Source: Gemmatimonas sp.
GTDB taxonomy: Bacteria; Gemmatimonadota; Gemmatimonadetes; Longimicrobiales; Longimicrobiaceae
Reading direction: 5' to 3'
DNA: 64,000 nucleotides
NCBI GenBank assembly: GCA_009380025.1
Contig: WHSP01000002.1
Span: 1 to 64,000, forward strand
The notes under the pieces: model-generated
What the model was told of the DNA's origin: nothing
The model's input: only the letters and a program-made list of their open reading frames with translations
The model's database searches: none
Translations under genes and position numbers: made by a program
Shown here: one piece after another, positions 40,741 through 49,723 of the stretch
Layout: the number at the start of each line of letters is the position of its first letter
Numbering within the stretch: the first letter of the stretch is position 1

Positions 40741-43074
40741 ATGGCTTCCCAGCGCCGGATCCAGCGGCGGCTCGCAGAGCCCGATGCCCTCGCGCGGGTA
40801 GGTGCCCTGCTCGAGGCGGAGCCGAGCTTGCACCGCACGGCGCTGGCCGACCGCCTCTGCGCGGAGTACGAGTTCTTCGATCCCGCCGGACGCCTCCAGC
40901 GCAGCAGCTGTCTGAAGGCGCTGCGCACGCTGGCCGGGCGCGGGCATTTTGTGCTTCCGCCGCCGCGCACCTCGACTGGCCGGCCGCACCCTCGTCGACT
41001 GGGATCTCCCGTGCCTCCGCCGCAAGGGGTGCCTGAGAGTGCCGGCGCCGTTCGGGATCTCACGCTGGTGCGCGTCGAGACCGAAGAGCAGCGGCGCATC
41101 TGGAACGAGCTCTTCCTTGGGGAACACCCCCGCGGCGCGGGTCCCCTCGTGGGGCGCCAACTGCATTACCTCGTGCACTCGGCCCACGGCTGGCTCGGCG
41201 GGCTGGCCTTTGCGGCCGCCGCGTTGCAGCTTCACGCCCGCGACCGCTGGATCGGCTGGGAGGTGGAAGACAGGAGAGCCCACCTGGACCGGGTCGTGGG
41301 GCTGAGTCGCTTCCTCATCCGTCCCATGCTGCGCTGCCAGAATCTGGCGTCGCAGGTGCTCGGCCGGGCCCTGGCACAGCTGCCGGAGGATTTCGAAACA
41401 CGCTACGGGTATGCGCCCTGGCTGGTGGAGACCTTTGTCGATACCGCCCAGGTGGCGGGCACCTGCTTTCAGGCCACCAACTGGACGCGGGTGGGTACCA
41501 CGCGGGGGCGCGGCCGGCAAGACCGGGACCGGGAGCAGGCGGAAAGTGTCAAAGAGATTTATGTGTACCCGTTGGTTCCTGACTTTCGAACACGGATGGG
41601 GATCCCGCTTCGGCGAGGCCAGGGTCCGCTCCCGCTGGACGCCGGCCTGGAGGGCGGCGAATGGGCAGAGCAGGAGTTCGACGGTGCGCCCTTGGGCGAT
41701 GCGCGCTGGAGTCGGCGGCTGGTCGAGAGCGCCCGCGTCCAAGCTCAGAATCCGCTGGGCTCCTTCACCGGTGCGGCCCAAGGAGACCGTGCGTTGGTGA
41801 AAGGCTACTACCGCTTCATCGACCAGCCGGACGAGTCGGCGCTCACGGTCGAGAATGTCCTGTTGCCTCACCGCGAGCAGACGCTGCGCCGCATGCAAGC
41901 CGAGCCTACGGTGCTCTGCATCCAGGATGGTACGGATCTGAACTTTGACGGCCTGGCCGAGTGCGAGGGGCTGGGCGTGATCGGCACGAATCAAACGGAC
42001 GCGACCACGCGCGGCTTGCACCTGCATTCGACGCTCGCGGTGAATGAGGAGGGCGTCCCGCTCGGCGTGCTGCGCCTGCAGTGCGAGGCGCCCGTGTCCC
42101 GGTCCCCCCAAGACACCCGTCCCGCGTACGAAATTCCGATCGAGGAAAAGGAGACGTATGCGTGGATCCGGGGGCTCAGGGACCTCAGAAGCGCCGCCGC
42201 GGCCATGCCCCATACCCGCCTGGTGAGCGTGATGGACCGCCACGCCGATCTCTTCGAGCTTTTCGACGAGTGGCGTCACGATCCTTCGGTCGACCTGCTG
42301 GTGCGCGCTCAGCACAACCGCGGCACCACAGCAGAGAAGAACCTCTTCGATGCGGTCCGCACCCGTGAGCCACGCCTCAAGCTCGAGCTGGTCATTGGCC
42401 GCCAGAGCGCACGTCCGAAGCGAAGCAAACAGAAGGCCCGGCCCCGACGTCCGGCCCGCACGGCCGCGGTCACCCTGCGCTATCGAAAGATCGAAGTGGC
42501 GCCGCCGTTCTACCACCATGACAAGGCCCCGGTCCCGCTCTGGATCATCCAGGTCTGTGAAGAGGACCCGCCCGCCGGCGTCCGGCCGATCGAGTGGTTC
42601 CTGCTGAGCACCCTCGAACTCGCTTCGCCTGAGCAGGCGCTGCGCTGTGTCGAGTGGTACTGCCTGCGCTGGCGCATCGAGGACTGGCACCGCGTGCTCA
42701 AGAGCGGCTGCGAGATCGAAGAGCTCGGCCACAAAAGTGCCGAGCGGCTCGGGCGCGCCGTCGCCATTCACGCCGTCATCGCCTGGCGCATCATGCTCAT
42801 GACGCTCCTGGGACGCGAGGACCCCGAGCTGCCCCCCGACGTGCTCTTCTCCGACCTGGAACTCCAGGTCCTCCATGCCTACGCCCAGAGCCGCAGGGAC
42901 CTGCCCGCCCCCAACACGGTGAAGAACGCGGTCTGGATCGTCGCCTCCATGGGCGGATATCTGCGTCGCAAGAGCGACCCGCCGCCCGGTCACCAACTCC
43001 TGTGGCAGGGCTATCTGCAACTCCACTTCATGTGTATCGGCTTCTCGCTGCGCCCTACCGGTCCCGACCCCTGA
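40741..43074 (+). CDS. IS4-family transposase with N-terminal DruA-like (DUF4338) domain
   Basis: 777 residues from ATG 40741. Residues ~1-80 are a winged-helix-like head; ~115-265 is a DUF4338/DruA-type domain (GRQLHYLVHSAHGWLGGLAF, WIGWEVEDRRAHLDRVVGLS, NLASQVLGRALAQLPEDFET, RYGYAPWLVETFVDT). The C-terminal 400 residues are a Tn5/IS4-type DDE transposase: CIQDGTDLNFDGLAEC (Asp), SVMDRHADLFELFDEW (Asp), and YCLRWRIEDWHRVLKSGCEI (Y-R-E-K motif with the Glu). DruA is also a protein of the Druantia defence system; here the domain serves a transposase. Confidence 0.8.
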   Translation: MASQRRIQRRLAEPDALARVGALLEAEPSLHRTALADRLCAEYEFFDPAGRLQRSSCLKALRTLAGRGHFVLPPPRTSTGRPHPRRLGSPVPPPQGVPESAGAVRDLTLVRVETEEQRRIWNELFLGEHPRGAGPLVGRQLHYLVHSAHGWLGGLAFAAAALQLHARDRWIGWEVEDRRAHLDRVVGLSRFLIRPMLRCQNLASQVLGRALAQLPEDFETRYGYAPWLVETFVDTAQVAGTCFQATNWTRVGTTRGRGRQDRDREQAESVKEIYVYPLVPDFRTRMGIPLRRGQGPLPLDAGLEGGEWAEQEFDGAPLGDARWSRRLVESARVQAQNPLGSFTGAAQGDRALVKGYYRFIDQPDESALTVENVLLPHREQTLRRMQAEPTVLCIQDGTDLNFDGLAECEGLGVIGTNQTDATTRGLHLHSTLAVNEEGVPLGVLRLQCEAPVSRSPQDTRPAYEIPIEEKETYAWIRGLRDLRSAAAAMPHTRLVSVMDRHADLFELFDEWRHDPSVDLLVRAQHNRGTTAEKNLFDAVRTREPRLKLELVIGRQSARPKRSKQKARPRRPARTAAVTLRYRKIEVAPPFYHHDKAPVPLWIIQVCEEDPPAGVRPIEWFLLSTLELASPEQALRCVEWYCLRWRIEDWHRVLKSGCEIEELGHKSAERLGRAVAIHAVIAWRIMLMTLLGREDPELPPDVLFSDLELQVLHAYAQSRRDLPAPNTVKNAVWIVASMGGYLRRKSDPPPGHQLLWQGYLQLHFMCIGFSLRPTGPDP

Positions 43075-43171
43075 ACGGCGATCGCCCCCCGCCGGCCCCC
43101 ACGCCCGCGTCCGCCAGCCACCCCCCGAGGACGGGGCGGATCAGGCGAGCTCCATCCCTGGGATCCGCCGC

Positions 43172-43459
43172 TTACGTCTCGCGCCGGGCGTAGCTCTGCT
43201 TTACGAACTTGCTGATGAACGTCGCCAGGCCCTCCCCGGAAGCGGCCAGCACCTTCATCCGCTCCACCTGGAACTCCCCCGTCGACGCGTAATCGTACGC
43301 GTAGGTGCCGCCGTGCTTGAACTTCACGCGGATAGAGTCGGCTCCCGTGTCGTAGGCGACCACTCCCGAGTCGCCTCGCAGGTCTCGGTAGCGTTGCACT
43401 GAATCCCCCTCGGGCCTTGCTCTGCCGCCGCAAAACACCTCGAATTTGTCGTTCGTACT
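43172..43459 (-). CDS. Passenger gene inside the IS, KTSC-like domain
   Basis: 95 residues from GTG 43459 (ATG 43483 possible). The core GVVAYDTGADSIRVKFKHGG, TYAYDYASTGEFQVERMKVL and SGEGLATFISKFVKQSYARR resembles the KTSC domain (about 60 residues, beta strands with a conserved Y and a C-terminal K/R). It lies between the transposase stop and the right terminal repeat in opposite orientation, so it moves with the element. KTSC proteins are of unknown role and occur in phages and RNA-processing contexts. Confidence 0.5.
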   Translation of the reverse strand, partial: STNDKFEVFCGGRARPEGDSVQRYRDLRGDSGVVAYDTGADSIRVKFKHGGTYAYDYASTGEFQVERMKVLAASGEGLATFISKFVKQSYARRET

Positions 43460-43639
43460 CACCCTTCGTCTACCCTTGCCCAATCCCTATCCTTTTACAT
43501 CCCCATCCCCAATCTCGCCATGACCAGGGAGCAACTCCGCGAGTCCCCCCACCGCGCCCTGCTGGCTACAAGCGACTTATGGGCGCAGGGCAGAGCTAGG
43601 CCGCTAGAGGCGGCCACATCGTGAAAAGATTGACGATGT

Positions 43640-44273
43640 TCAGGCTGCGATTCCCAGGGTCTGGTTCAAGGCTCTCATTTCGTTGTGCACGGCGTGGTAG
43701 CGGGCATCGAGCAAGCTGGTGACGCGAGGTTCACGTTTGGCCGTGCGGCTGGAGGCGGCGGCCAGGAGTGGACGAATGACCTTCTCGCGGATCAGGAGGA
43801 GCGCCGCGACGGAGCGCAGGGCCACAGGGTCCAGCTGCGTCGGGAATGGGGCACTTTGGCGACCAACTGCTTGGCGCGCAGCTTTCGCAGATCGTACGCT
43901 GCTCGGCTCGCTGAGTACTGCTCGTCCCCCAGGAAGGTGCGTACCTTGCCGGCCAGGTCCGACGTGGTGAAGCCCCGCGGTGAGAGAGCGAAAGTGCCAG
44001 CACGGCTTGCATGACCGCTCGGACGCGAGGGCGATTCATGTCGATGCCCCCGACGCGAACGGCGCCCAATTGGCCCGGTTGGCAGAGGTCATCGAGCAGG
44101 CCGGCATCGACGAAGGTGGTATCGAGGCAGTCCAGGACCTGGGCAAAGCGCTCCACCATCTTCCGGAGGGCTGCGACGGCCTCCGGAAAGTAGTCTGCAC
44201 GGACCCGGCAGCGCAGGTCGCGGGCATTGTGGGCGATGGCCTCATGCGGACCGATGATGAACAGCTGATCTAT
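43640..44273 (-). pseudogene. Decayed gene with C-terminal winged-helix-like region
   Basis: The protein can be followed across three frames: IIGPHEAIAHNARDLRC, ADYFPEAVAALRKMVERFAQ, GGIDMNRPRVRAVMQAVLAL, then frame change to GFTTSDLAGKVRTFLGDEQY, ASRAAYDLRKLRAKQLVAKV (wHTH-like), and another change to LDPVALRSVAALLLIREKVI, ending ALNQTLGIAA. These pieces correspond to a family seen as accessory genes of mobile elements in soil bacteria, function unknown. Two frame breaks (near 43970 and 43835) and no start; not functional. Confidence 0.55.
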
Positions 44274-44674
44274 GCCACGTATCGGGGCATGATCGACGGA
44301 GACCCCGTTGAAGTCCCGACGGCCACCGGAGCGTCCGCAGTCGAGGGCAGCTACTGGCGGATCGTCCCGATCTTTGAGACCGGATCGGAGCGCTACGCTT
44401 GGCTGAACCGGATCGTTTGCGTCGGCGTTGGATCCGCCGCCGAAGGTGGGGTCGACTACGCGGTCTACGCCCTGCGCTGATGGCCGAAACCCAAGTACGC
44501 TTGCCATGAAGGCAACTATTCGATAACCGGGATCCTGCAGGGAGCACGCGCTCAGGAGCGGGCCCCTGTCGAGGATCAGTAGGTCCAGATTGCTGCGATC
44601 GATTTCATTCTGCATAACACCATATAGTCGTTTTCTTTACTATCGGTAGAACCGAGCCTCGAACGGACGCAACC
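44274..44674. other. Leader region of the susC gene without other genes
   Basis: The ~400 bases before susC show no convincing coding frame. An AT-rich stretch at 44620-44650 (ACCATATAGTCGTTTTCTTT) may hold the susC promoter. Confidence 0.35.
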
Positions 44675-47600
44675 GTGCAGTCTATCCCATACAAAACGCT
44701 TGCGCGGCCGAAACTTTTCCGCATCATTGGTCCACGTTGGGTGGGCCCGATGATCCGGCCTGACCCCTCCCGAGCAATCCCCGAAGCGCACTGCTCCTCC
44801 TCCGATCGTGCCGGTCGGGAGTGCGCCATTTTCGTCCTCCTCCTCGGAGGTGCCGTATGCCGCCAACGGTGTCGGCCCCAATGCCAACCTATTTGGCTCG
44901 TCGTCGTCGCAGCACTCATCCCCGCCGTCGCCGGCGCCCAGGAAACGGGCACGGTCATCGGGCGAGTAACAGACGCCCAAACGCTCCAACCCCTCGCATC
45001 CGCGCAGGTATCCATCGGCGAGTTGGGGATCGGCGCCCTCACGCAGCAGGACGGGAGGTTCGTCCTCATCAACGTGCCCGCGGGCTCACACAGCGTTGCC
45101 ATCCAACGGATCGGGTACCGGCCCGCAACACAGGCGGTGACCGTCGCTGCCGGCCAGTCGAGCACCGTCGATTTCGCGATCACGGAGGAGGCATTGGCGC
45201 TCGATGAGATCATCGTAACGGGTACGCCGGGCGGTACTCAGAGGCGGGCCATCGGGAACACGGTGACACGCGTTCCGGCGGCCGAGATCACCGAGCAGGT
45301 CGCGATTTCGTCGATGCAGGATCTTCTGACCGCGCGAACCCCTGGGCTCGGCTTCGCTCGAGTTAGCGGAAGCGTCGGAACGGGGTCGGGACTTCAGATA
45401 CGGGGAACGGGCAGCTTCAGTCTCGGCTCGCAGCCGCTCATCTATGTCGACGGCGTGCGGATCGACAACAGCAACCGGGCCGGTCCCGCCACCAACTCCC
45501 CGTTCCAGATGAACGACACCGAGAACCGTGGTGGCGAAGCCAGCATCCTGGACGACTTCAACCCCGAGGACATCGAGAGCATCGAGGTCATCAAGGGCCC
45601 GGCTGCTGCGACCCTGTACGGCACGGAAGCGTCAGCCGGTGTGATCCAGATCATCACGAAAAGGGGTGAGGAAGGCGCCCCCCAGTTCAACCTATCGGTT
45701 CAGCAAGGAGCCAACTTCATTCGCGATCCTGCCGGGAGGCTTGGAGACCAGTTCGCGTGTCGGACCCGCACTTCGCCTCCCTGCGAGGAGTCCGAGGTCT
45801 TCCGCTACAACATGTACGAGGAGGCCAACAAGTACATCAGCGGCGAGACCCCGGGGCCAGACGGCGGCGTCTATTTTCCCTGGCCCACGGACCGCCTGTT
45901 TCAGTACGGCCATGCGCAGCGGTACAACCTGGATGTCCGTGGCGGGAGCTCCGCCGTGCGGTATTTCCTCTCCGCCGGCATCCAGGACGACGAGGGCGCA
46001 GTCTGGTACAACTGGGACAAGACGAACCGCTTCCGCGCCAACGTGAGCGCGGTCCTCAACGACGATCTCTCCGTCGATGTCTCGACCGGGTACATCCAGG
46101 GCGAGGCCAGGCTGGCGGACCCGAGCTACCGCGAGGGAGGCCACTGGCAGGACATGCTGTGGAACAACGGCTACTACCTGCTGAGCAACAACCCGACCGC
46201 GGACCAGCGGCGGGGTGGGTTCCAGGAACGGCTTCCATCGGATGTTGCCAATATCGAAGCCCTGCGCGACTACAGCCGGTTCACGGGCAGCGCGACGATC
46301 AACCACAACCTCGGTGAGTGGTTCACGCAGCGCGCGGTGGTCGGAATCGACAAGGGGTGGGAGATCAACAACGTGATCTACCCGATCGATACGACCGGTC
46401 AACCCGTCTATCCGCAGACCGCCGCCGGCGAGCACGACTATGGAAAGCCGGTTACGTCCAACACCAGCTTCGACTATGCCGCGAGTGTCCGCTACTCTTT
46501 CCGACCCGGGCTGCAAACCACGACCTCCGTGGGCGCGCAGTACTACGTGGAGAGCTTCGAGGAAGTGGACATGCAGGGCTTCGGATATGCCTCCGCCCTG
46601 TCGCGGTCGATCGACCAAACGGTGATCGAGCGGCTCTCGCTGAGCCACGAGTACATCGAGAACAAGTCGCTCGGCGTCTACTTCCAGGAGGAGGTGTCGT
46701 TCGGTGATCGTCTCTTCCTGACCGGGGCCGTCCGCTTCGATGATAACTCGGCGTTCGGTACGGACTTCGACGCTCTCATCTACCCGAAGGTTTCGGCAGC
46801 CTGGGTGATCTCCGAAGAGGGGTTCTGGCGGAACAATCTGGTCAACCAGTTGCGGCTCCGGGCCGCTCTCGGGCAAGCCGGTCGTCAGCCTGACATCTTC
46901 GCCGGCGCATATGTCTACAGCGTATTGCCTGGACCTGGGGGGACGACGGCTCTATGGCCCGACAGCCCGGGCAACACGGAGGTGGGTCCGGAGACGAGCA
47001 CCGAGCTGGAAGCCGGCTTCGATTACGCCCTCTTCAATGATCGAGTGTCGGGTGAGTTCACTTACTTCTATCAGAAGAACGAGGATGCGCTGCTCGGACT
47101 CGAGATCGCGCCGAGCGTTGGGTTTCCCGGTTCGGTCGAGCAGAACGTCGGCCGCATCGATAACTGGGGGTGGGAGGCTACGCTCAGCTCGACTGTCGTG
47201 AACCGGCCGAACTTCGGTCTCGATCTGCAGCTGTCGGGCGACCACACGATGAACGAAATCAAGGAGCTCGGTGCCTACCCGGGTTCGTCTTCGCTGCGGA
47301 TCGGCTACCCGTATCCCGCCCAGATCCTCGGGACCTATATCGTCGACGCGGATTGGGATCCGGACGGCGTGATTCGAACGGCGTATGGACAGGGTGTCAG
47401 TGGTCTGTGCGACCCCGGGGTGCCTCTCGGCCCGACGGAGCAGCACGGAGTCGTTCCTGGCGGAGAGCCCGTCGATTGCCTGGAAGCGCAGGGTTCGAAC
47501 CTGCTGCTCGGCCCGAATTTCTTCACTTATACGTGGAGTGTCGCACCCACCGTGCGACTCTTCGGCAACAGCCTACAACTCTTCGCACTCGCCGAAGGAA

Positions 47601-47992
47601 AGTATGGGCGAGAGGCCTACGCCGGGGTTGAGCAATGGGGCCACGAATACAATACGACCCGGGCGTCGATTCTGGAGGACGATCCGTTCTGGGTGCTTGG
47701 CGATCGCCTCAGCGACATGCGCTCCAAAGCGGTCTACGATGCCGACTTCTGGAAGCTGCGGGAGATCGGGGGACGCTTCAACCTGCCTCAGTCGATCGTG
47801 AATCGAATGGGAGCAGACCGGGCTTCGCTCGCCGTCTCCGCCCGCAACCTTCAGATGCTGTGGCGCGCTCAGTCTGAGGTCTTCGGGCGCCAGATCGCCG
47901 ATCCCGAGTTCGAAGGTCCGACCGGATTCGGCAACTACTACCAGCAGCCGCCGCTCTCGAGCTTTACGGCTACGCTGCGGGTCACCTTCTAG
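44675..47992 (+). CDS. susC: SusC/RagA-type TonB-linked outer-membrane protein
   Basis: Up to 1105 residues (the start is uncertain: GTG 44675, or ATG 44750 nearer the signal peptide WLVVVAALIPAVAGAQ). A carboxypeptidase-like regulatory domain (GTVIGRVTDAQTLQPLASAQ, FVLINVPAGSHSVAIQRIGY) precedes the plug (EEALALDEIIVTGTPGG, LQIRGTGSFSLGSQPLIYVD, IESIEVIKGPAAATLYGTEA) and a long barrel ending FTATLRVTF. It imports a polymer-derived ligand across the outer membrane using TonB, with the SusD-like lipoprotein as lid. No glycoside hydrolase is adjacent, so the substrate is open. Confidence 0.9.
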   Translation: MQSIPYKTLARPKLFRIIGPRWVGPMIRPDPSRAIPEAHCSSSDRAGRECAIFVLLLGGAVCRQRCRPQCQPIWLVVVAALIPAVAGAQETGTVIGRVTDAQTLQPLASAQVSIGELGIGALTQQDGRFVLINVPAGSHSVAIQRIGYRPATQAVTVAAGQSSTVDFAITEEALALDEIIVTGTPGGTQRRAIGNTVTRVPAAEITEQVAISSMQDLLTARTPGLGFARVSGSVGTGSGLQIRGTGSFSLGSQPLIYVDGVRIDNSNRAGPATNSPFQMNDTENRGGEASILDDFNPEDIESIEVIKGPAAATLYGTEASAGVIQIITKRGEEGAPQFNLSVQQGANFIRDPAGRLGDQFACRTRTSPPCEESEVFRYNMYEEANKYISGETPGPDGGVYFPWPTDRLFQYGHAQRYNLDVRGGSSAVRYFLSAGIQDDEGAVWYNWDKTNRFRANVSAVLNDDLSVDVSTGYIQGEARLADPSYREGGHWQDMLWNNGYYLLSNNPTADQRRGGFQERLPSDVANIEALRDYSRFTGSATINHNLGEWFTQRAVVGIDKGWEINNVIYPIDTTGQPVYPQTAAGEHDYGKPVTSNTSFDYAASVRYSFRPGLQTTTSVGAQYYVESFEEVDMQGFGYASALSRSIDQTVIERLSLSHEYIENKSLGVYFQEEVSFGDRLFLTGAVRFDDNSAFGTDFDALIYPKVSAAWVISEEGFWRNNLVNQLRLRAALGQAGRQPDIFAGAYVYSVLPGPGGTTALWPDSPGNTEVGPETSTELEAGFDYALFNDRVSGEFTYFYQKNEDALLGLEIAPSVGFPGSVEQNVGRIDNWGWEATLSSTVVNRPNFGLDLQLSGDHTMNEIKELGAYPGSSSLRIGYPYPAQILGTYIVDADWDPDGVIRTAYGQGVSGLCDPGVPLGPTEQHGVVPGGEPVDCLEAQGSNLLLGPNFFTYTWSVAPTVRLFGNSLQLFALAEGKYGREAYAGVEQWGHEYNTTRASILEDDPFWVLGDRLSDMRSKAVYDADFWKLREIGGRFNLPQSIVNRMGADRASLAVSARNLQMLWRAQSEVFGRQIADPEFEGPTGFGNYYQQPPLSSFTATLRVTF

Positions 47993-48119
47993 AGGCCATT
48001 GAGCCTCCTGGCTCCGAGCTGCCGCTGCATGTGGATTGCACCGCGACGGGGGCTTCCTTGCGGTGCGCCCTGGCGGCTCGCTCGCCGAACCAATGGACTT
48101 ACGAACCCGTCCTACTGCA

Positions 48120-49628
48120 ATGACATACAGTATGAGCCAAGCTTGCCAAGCGCTGCGGAGACCGTTTGCTGTCGCCGGATGTGTCGTCGCGCTCGCTGGC
48201 TGCGATGGACTGCTCGATGTCGAGCTACCTTCGCAGCTGACCGATCAGGCGCTGAACGACCCGAATAGCGCCGCCGATCAGGTGAACTCTGCGATCGCGC
48301 ACTTCGAGTGCGGGTACTCGACGTTCGCCTACTGGATCGGTGGGGCCGAGGACGTCATGGACCCACAAGGCGCCGTGTACTACGCCAGCGGAGCTCACGT
48401 CTACGATCCATTCCCCAACTCCGGCGACTGTGACCAGACCCCGCAGGCCGTCGCGTTCTATAGCCAGTTCACCGTCACCAGCGCGATGGCCAGAAGCGTC
48501 TACGACCTCATGAACGGTGAAGGTGGCTGGACGGACGCCGAGGTTCCGAACAAGCAGCAACTCTCGACGATTTCCGCGCTCTACTCGGCGGCGACCCTCG
48601 AGTGGTTCGGCGAGTTGTTTTGCGAGATGACAGTCGATGAGGGGCCGCTGATGACACCGGATCAGACGCTCTCGCTCGCCGACGAGTGGGTGGGTCGGGC
48701 CCTGGGACACATCTCCACTTCCGGCGACTTCCCAATGCCTCACGAGATCACTCCAGGCCCGGGCGGCGCGGAAGCCCTGGCCTACGCGCTCCGTTCACGG
48801 ATCCTTTGGGCGCAAGGAGATCTGGTGGGGGCAGCGGAGGCTGCCCGGATGGTCCCCCAGGGGTTCGAGGCTCGCGTTACCCGTGGGGGTGGATTGACGC
48901 GACGTAATAAGGTCTACCAGCAAGGTACAGAAACACGGTACGCGAGTGTCGCCGGCGTCAACGACTGGTGGGGGGGCCTGCCGAACCCGGCGACAGGTGC
49001 GGCGTGGCCCGAGGTCATCCCATTCACCGGGTATCTGCACCTTGGCATCCTGCCCGATGGTCGCGCAGTTCGCGACGACGGCCTCCCCGTTCGTGTCGAC
49101 GGCCCGTATCGCACGACAGCCGAGGACGCGGCGGTCGCTGATTCCCGCGTTCCCGTCGAGTTCAGCAACGCCCTCCAGGGAGGTGGCACGGGGTACGTGC
49201 CGGTGAAGTACACGTCTGACAGTGACCCGATACCGTTCGTGAATTGGGAGGAGATCTGGCTCATCCGTGCCGAGGCCGAGGGCGGACAGGCCGCGATCGA
49301 CCTCGTCAACGAGATCCGCGCAGCGCACGACCTTCCGCTCGTCTCGTATGCCGATCCCAGCGATGCCGCGCAGATCCGGCAGATGATCCTCGAGGAGAAG
49401 CGCCGCAGCCTCTGGCTGGAGGCGCGTTACATCGCAACCAAGATCCAGAACACGGACCTGGTGTGGTTCCCCAGAGCACAGGGGACGACGCCGTCCCAGG
49501 GCGTACAGTATCTCGGGGGCGTGCGGATGCTCATGCCCAACGACGAGTTCGACTTGAACGAGAATATCAGCCGAACGGACCGCGCCACCGGGTGCGCGGA
49601 GGGCCAACGCCCAGTCCAGTTCCAGTAG
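48120..49628 (+). CDS. susD: SusD/RagB-type outer-membrane lipoprotein
   Basis: 502 residues from ATG 48120 (ATG 48132 fits the signal peptide equally). Lipobox VALAGC then GLLDVELPSQLTDQAL. Typical helical TPR-like scaffold: YSQFTVTSAMARSVYDLMNG, LYSAATLEWFGELFCEM, and the end IWLIRAEAEGGQAAIDLVNE, ILEEKRRSLWLEARYIATKI. It forms the lid over SusC and binds the ligand. It follows susC by ~130 bases; both are presumably transcribed together with the cytochrome gene behind. Confidence 0.88.
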   Translation: MTYSMSQACQALRRPFAVAGCVVALAGCDGLLDVELPSQLTDQALNDPNSAADQVNSAIAHFECGYSTFAYWIGGAEDVMDPQGAVYYASGAHVYDPFPNSGDCDQTPQAVAFYSQFTVTSAMARSVYDLMNGEGGWTDAEVPNKQQLSTISALYSAATLEWFGELFCEMTVDEGPLMTPDQTLSLADEWVGRALGHISTSGDFPMPHEITPGPGGAEALAYALRSRILWAQGDLVGAAEAARMVPQGFEARVTRGGGLTRRNKVYQQGTETRYASVAGVNDWWGGLPNPATGAAWPEVIPFTGYLHLGILPDGRAVRDDGLPVRVDGPYRTTAEDAAVADSRVPVEFSNALQGGGTGYVPVKYTSDSDPIPFVNWEEIWLIRAEAEGGQAAIDLVNEIRAAHDLPLVSYADPSDAAQIRQMILEEKRRSLWLEARYIATKIQNTDLVWFPRAQGTTPSQGVQYLGGVRMLMPNDEFDLNENISRTDRATGCAEGQRPVQFQ

Positions 49629-49723
49629 GTGTCACGCCACTGCGGCATATCCCGGAGACCGCGTTACCGCCGCAGACGTTTGATTCGATACCGCCTTGCT
49701 CGACAACACCGGAGGACAACGCC

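Larger units (their letters stand above)
40674..43601 (+). mobile_element. IS4-like element with DruA-domain transposase and passenger gene
   Basis: Imperfect ~27-bp terminal repeats: left GGCTAGCGCTGCCC....CCCATAAGT (40674-40700), right, complemented, GCCTAGCTCTGCCC....CCCATAAGT (43601-43575); they match in 21 of 27 positions. About 2.93 kb. Contains the transposase gene and, between it and the right end, a small convergent gene. No target duplication is clear. It separates the ECF operon from a decayed gene. Confidence 0.7.

Noticed and set aside
40642..43026. 794-codon minus-strand open frame
   Set aside because: Antisense shadow of the transposase caused by high GC; no domain is recognisable.
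45692..46876. 394-codon minus-strand open frame
   Set aside because: Antisense shadow of susC.
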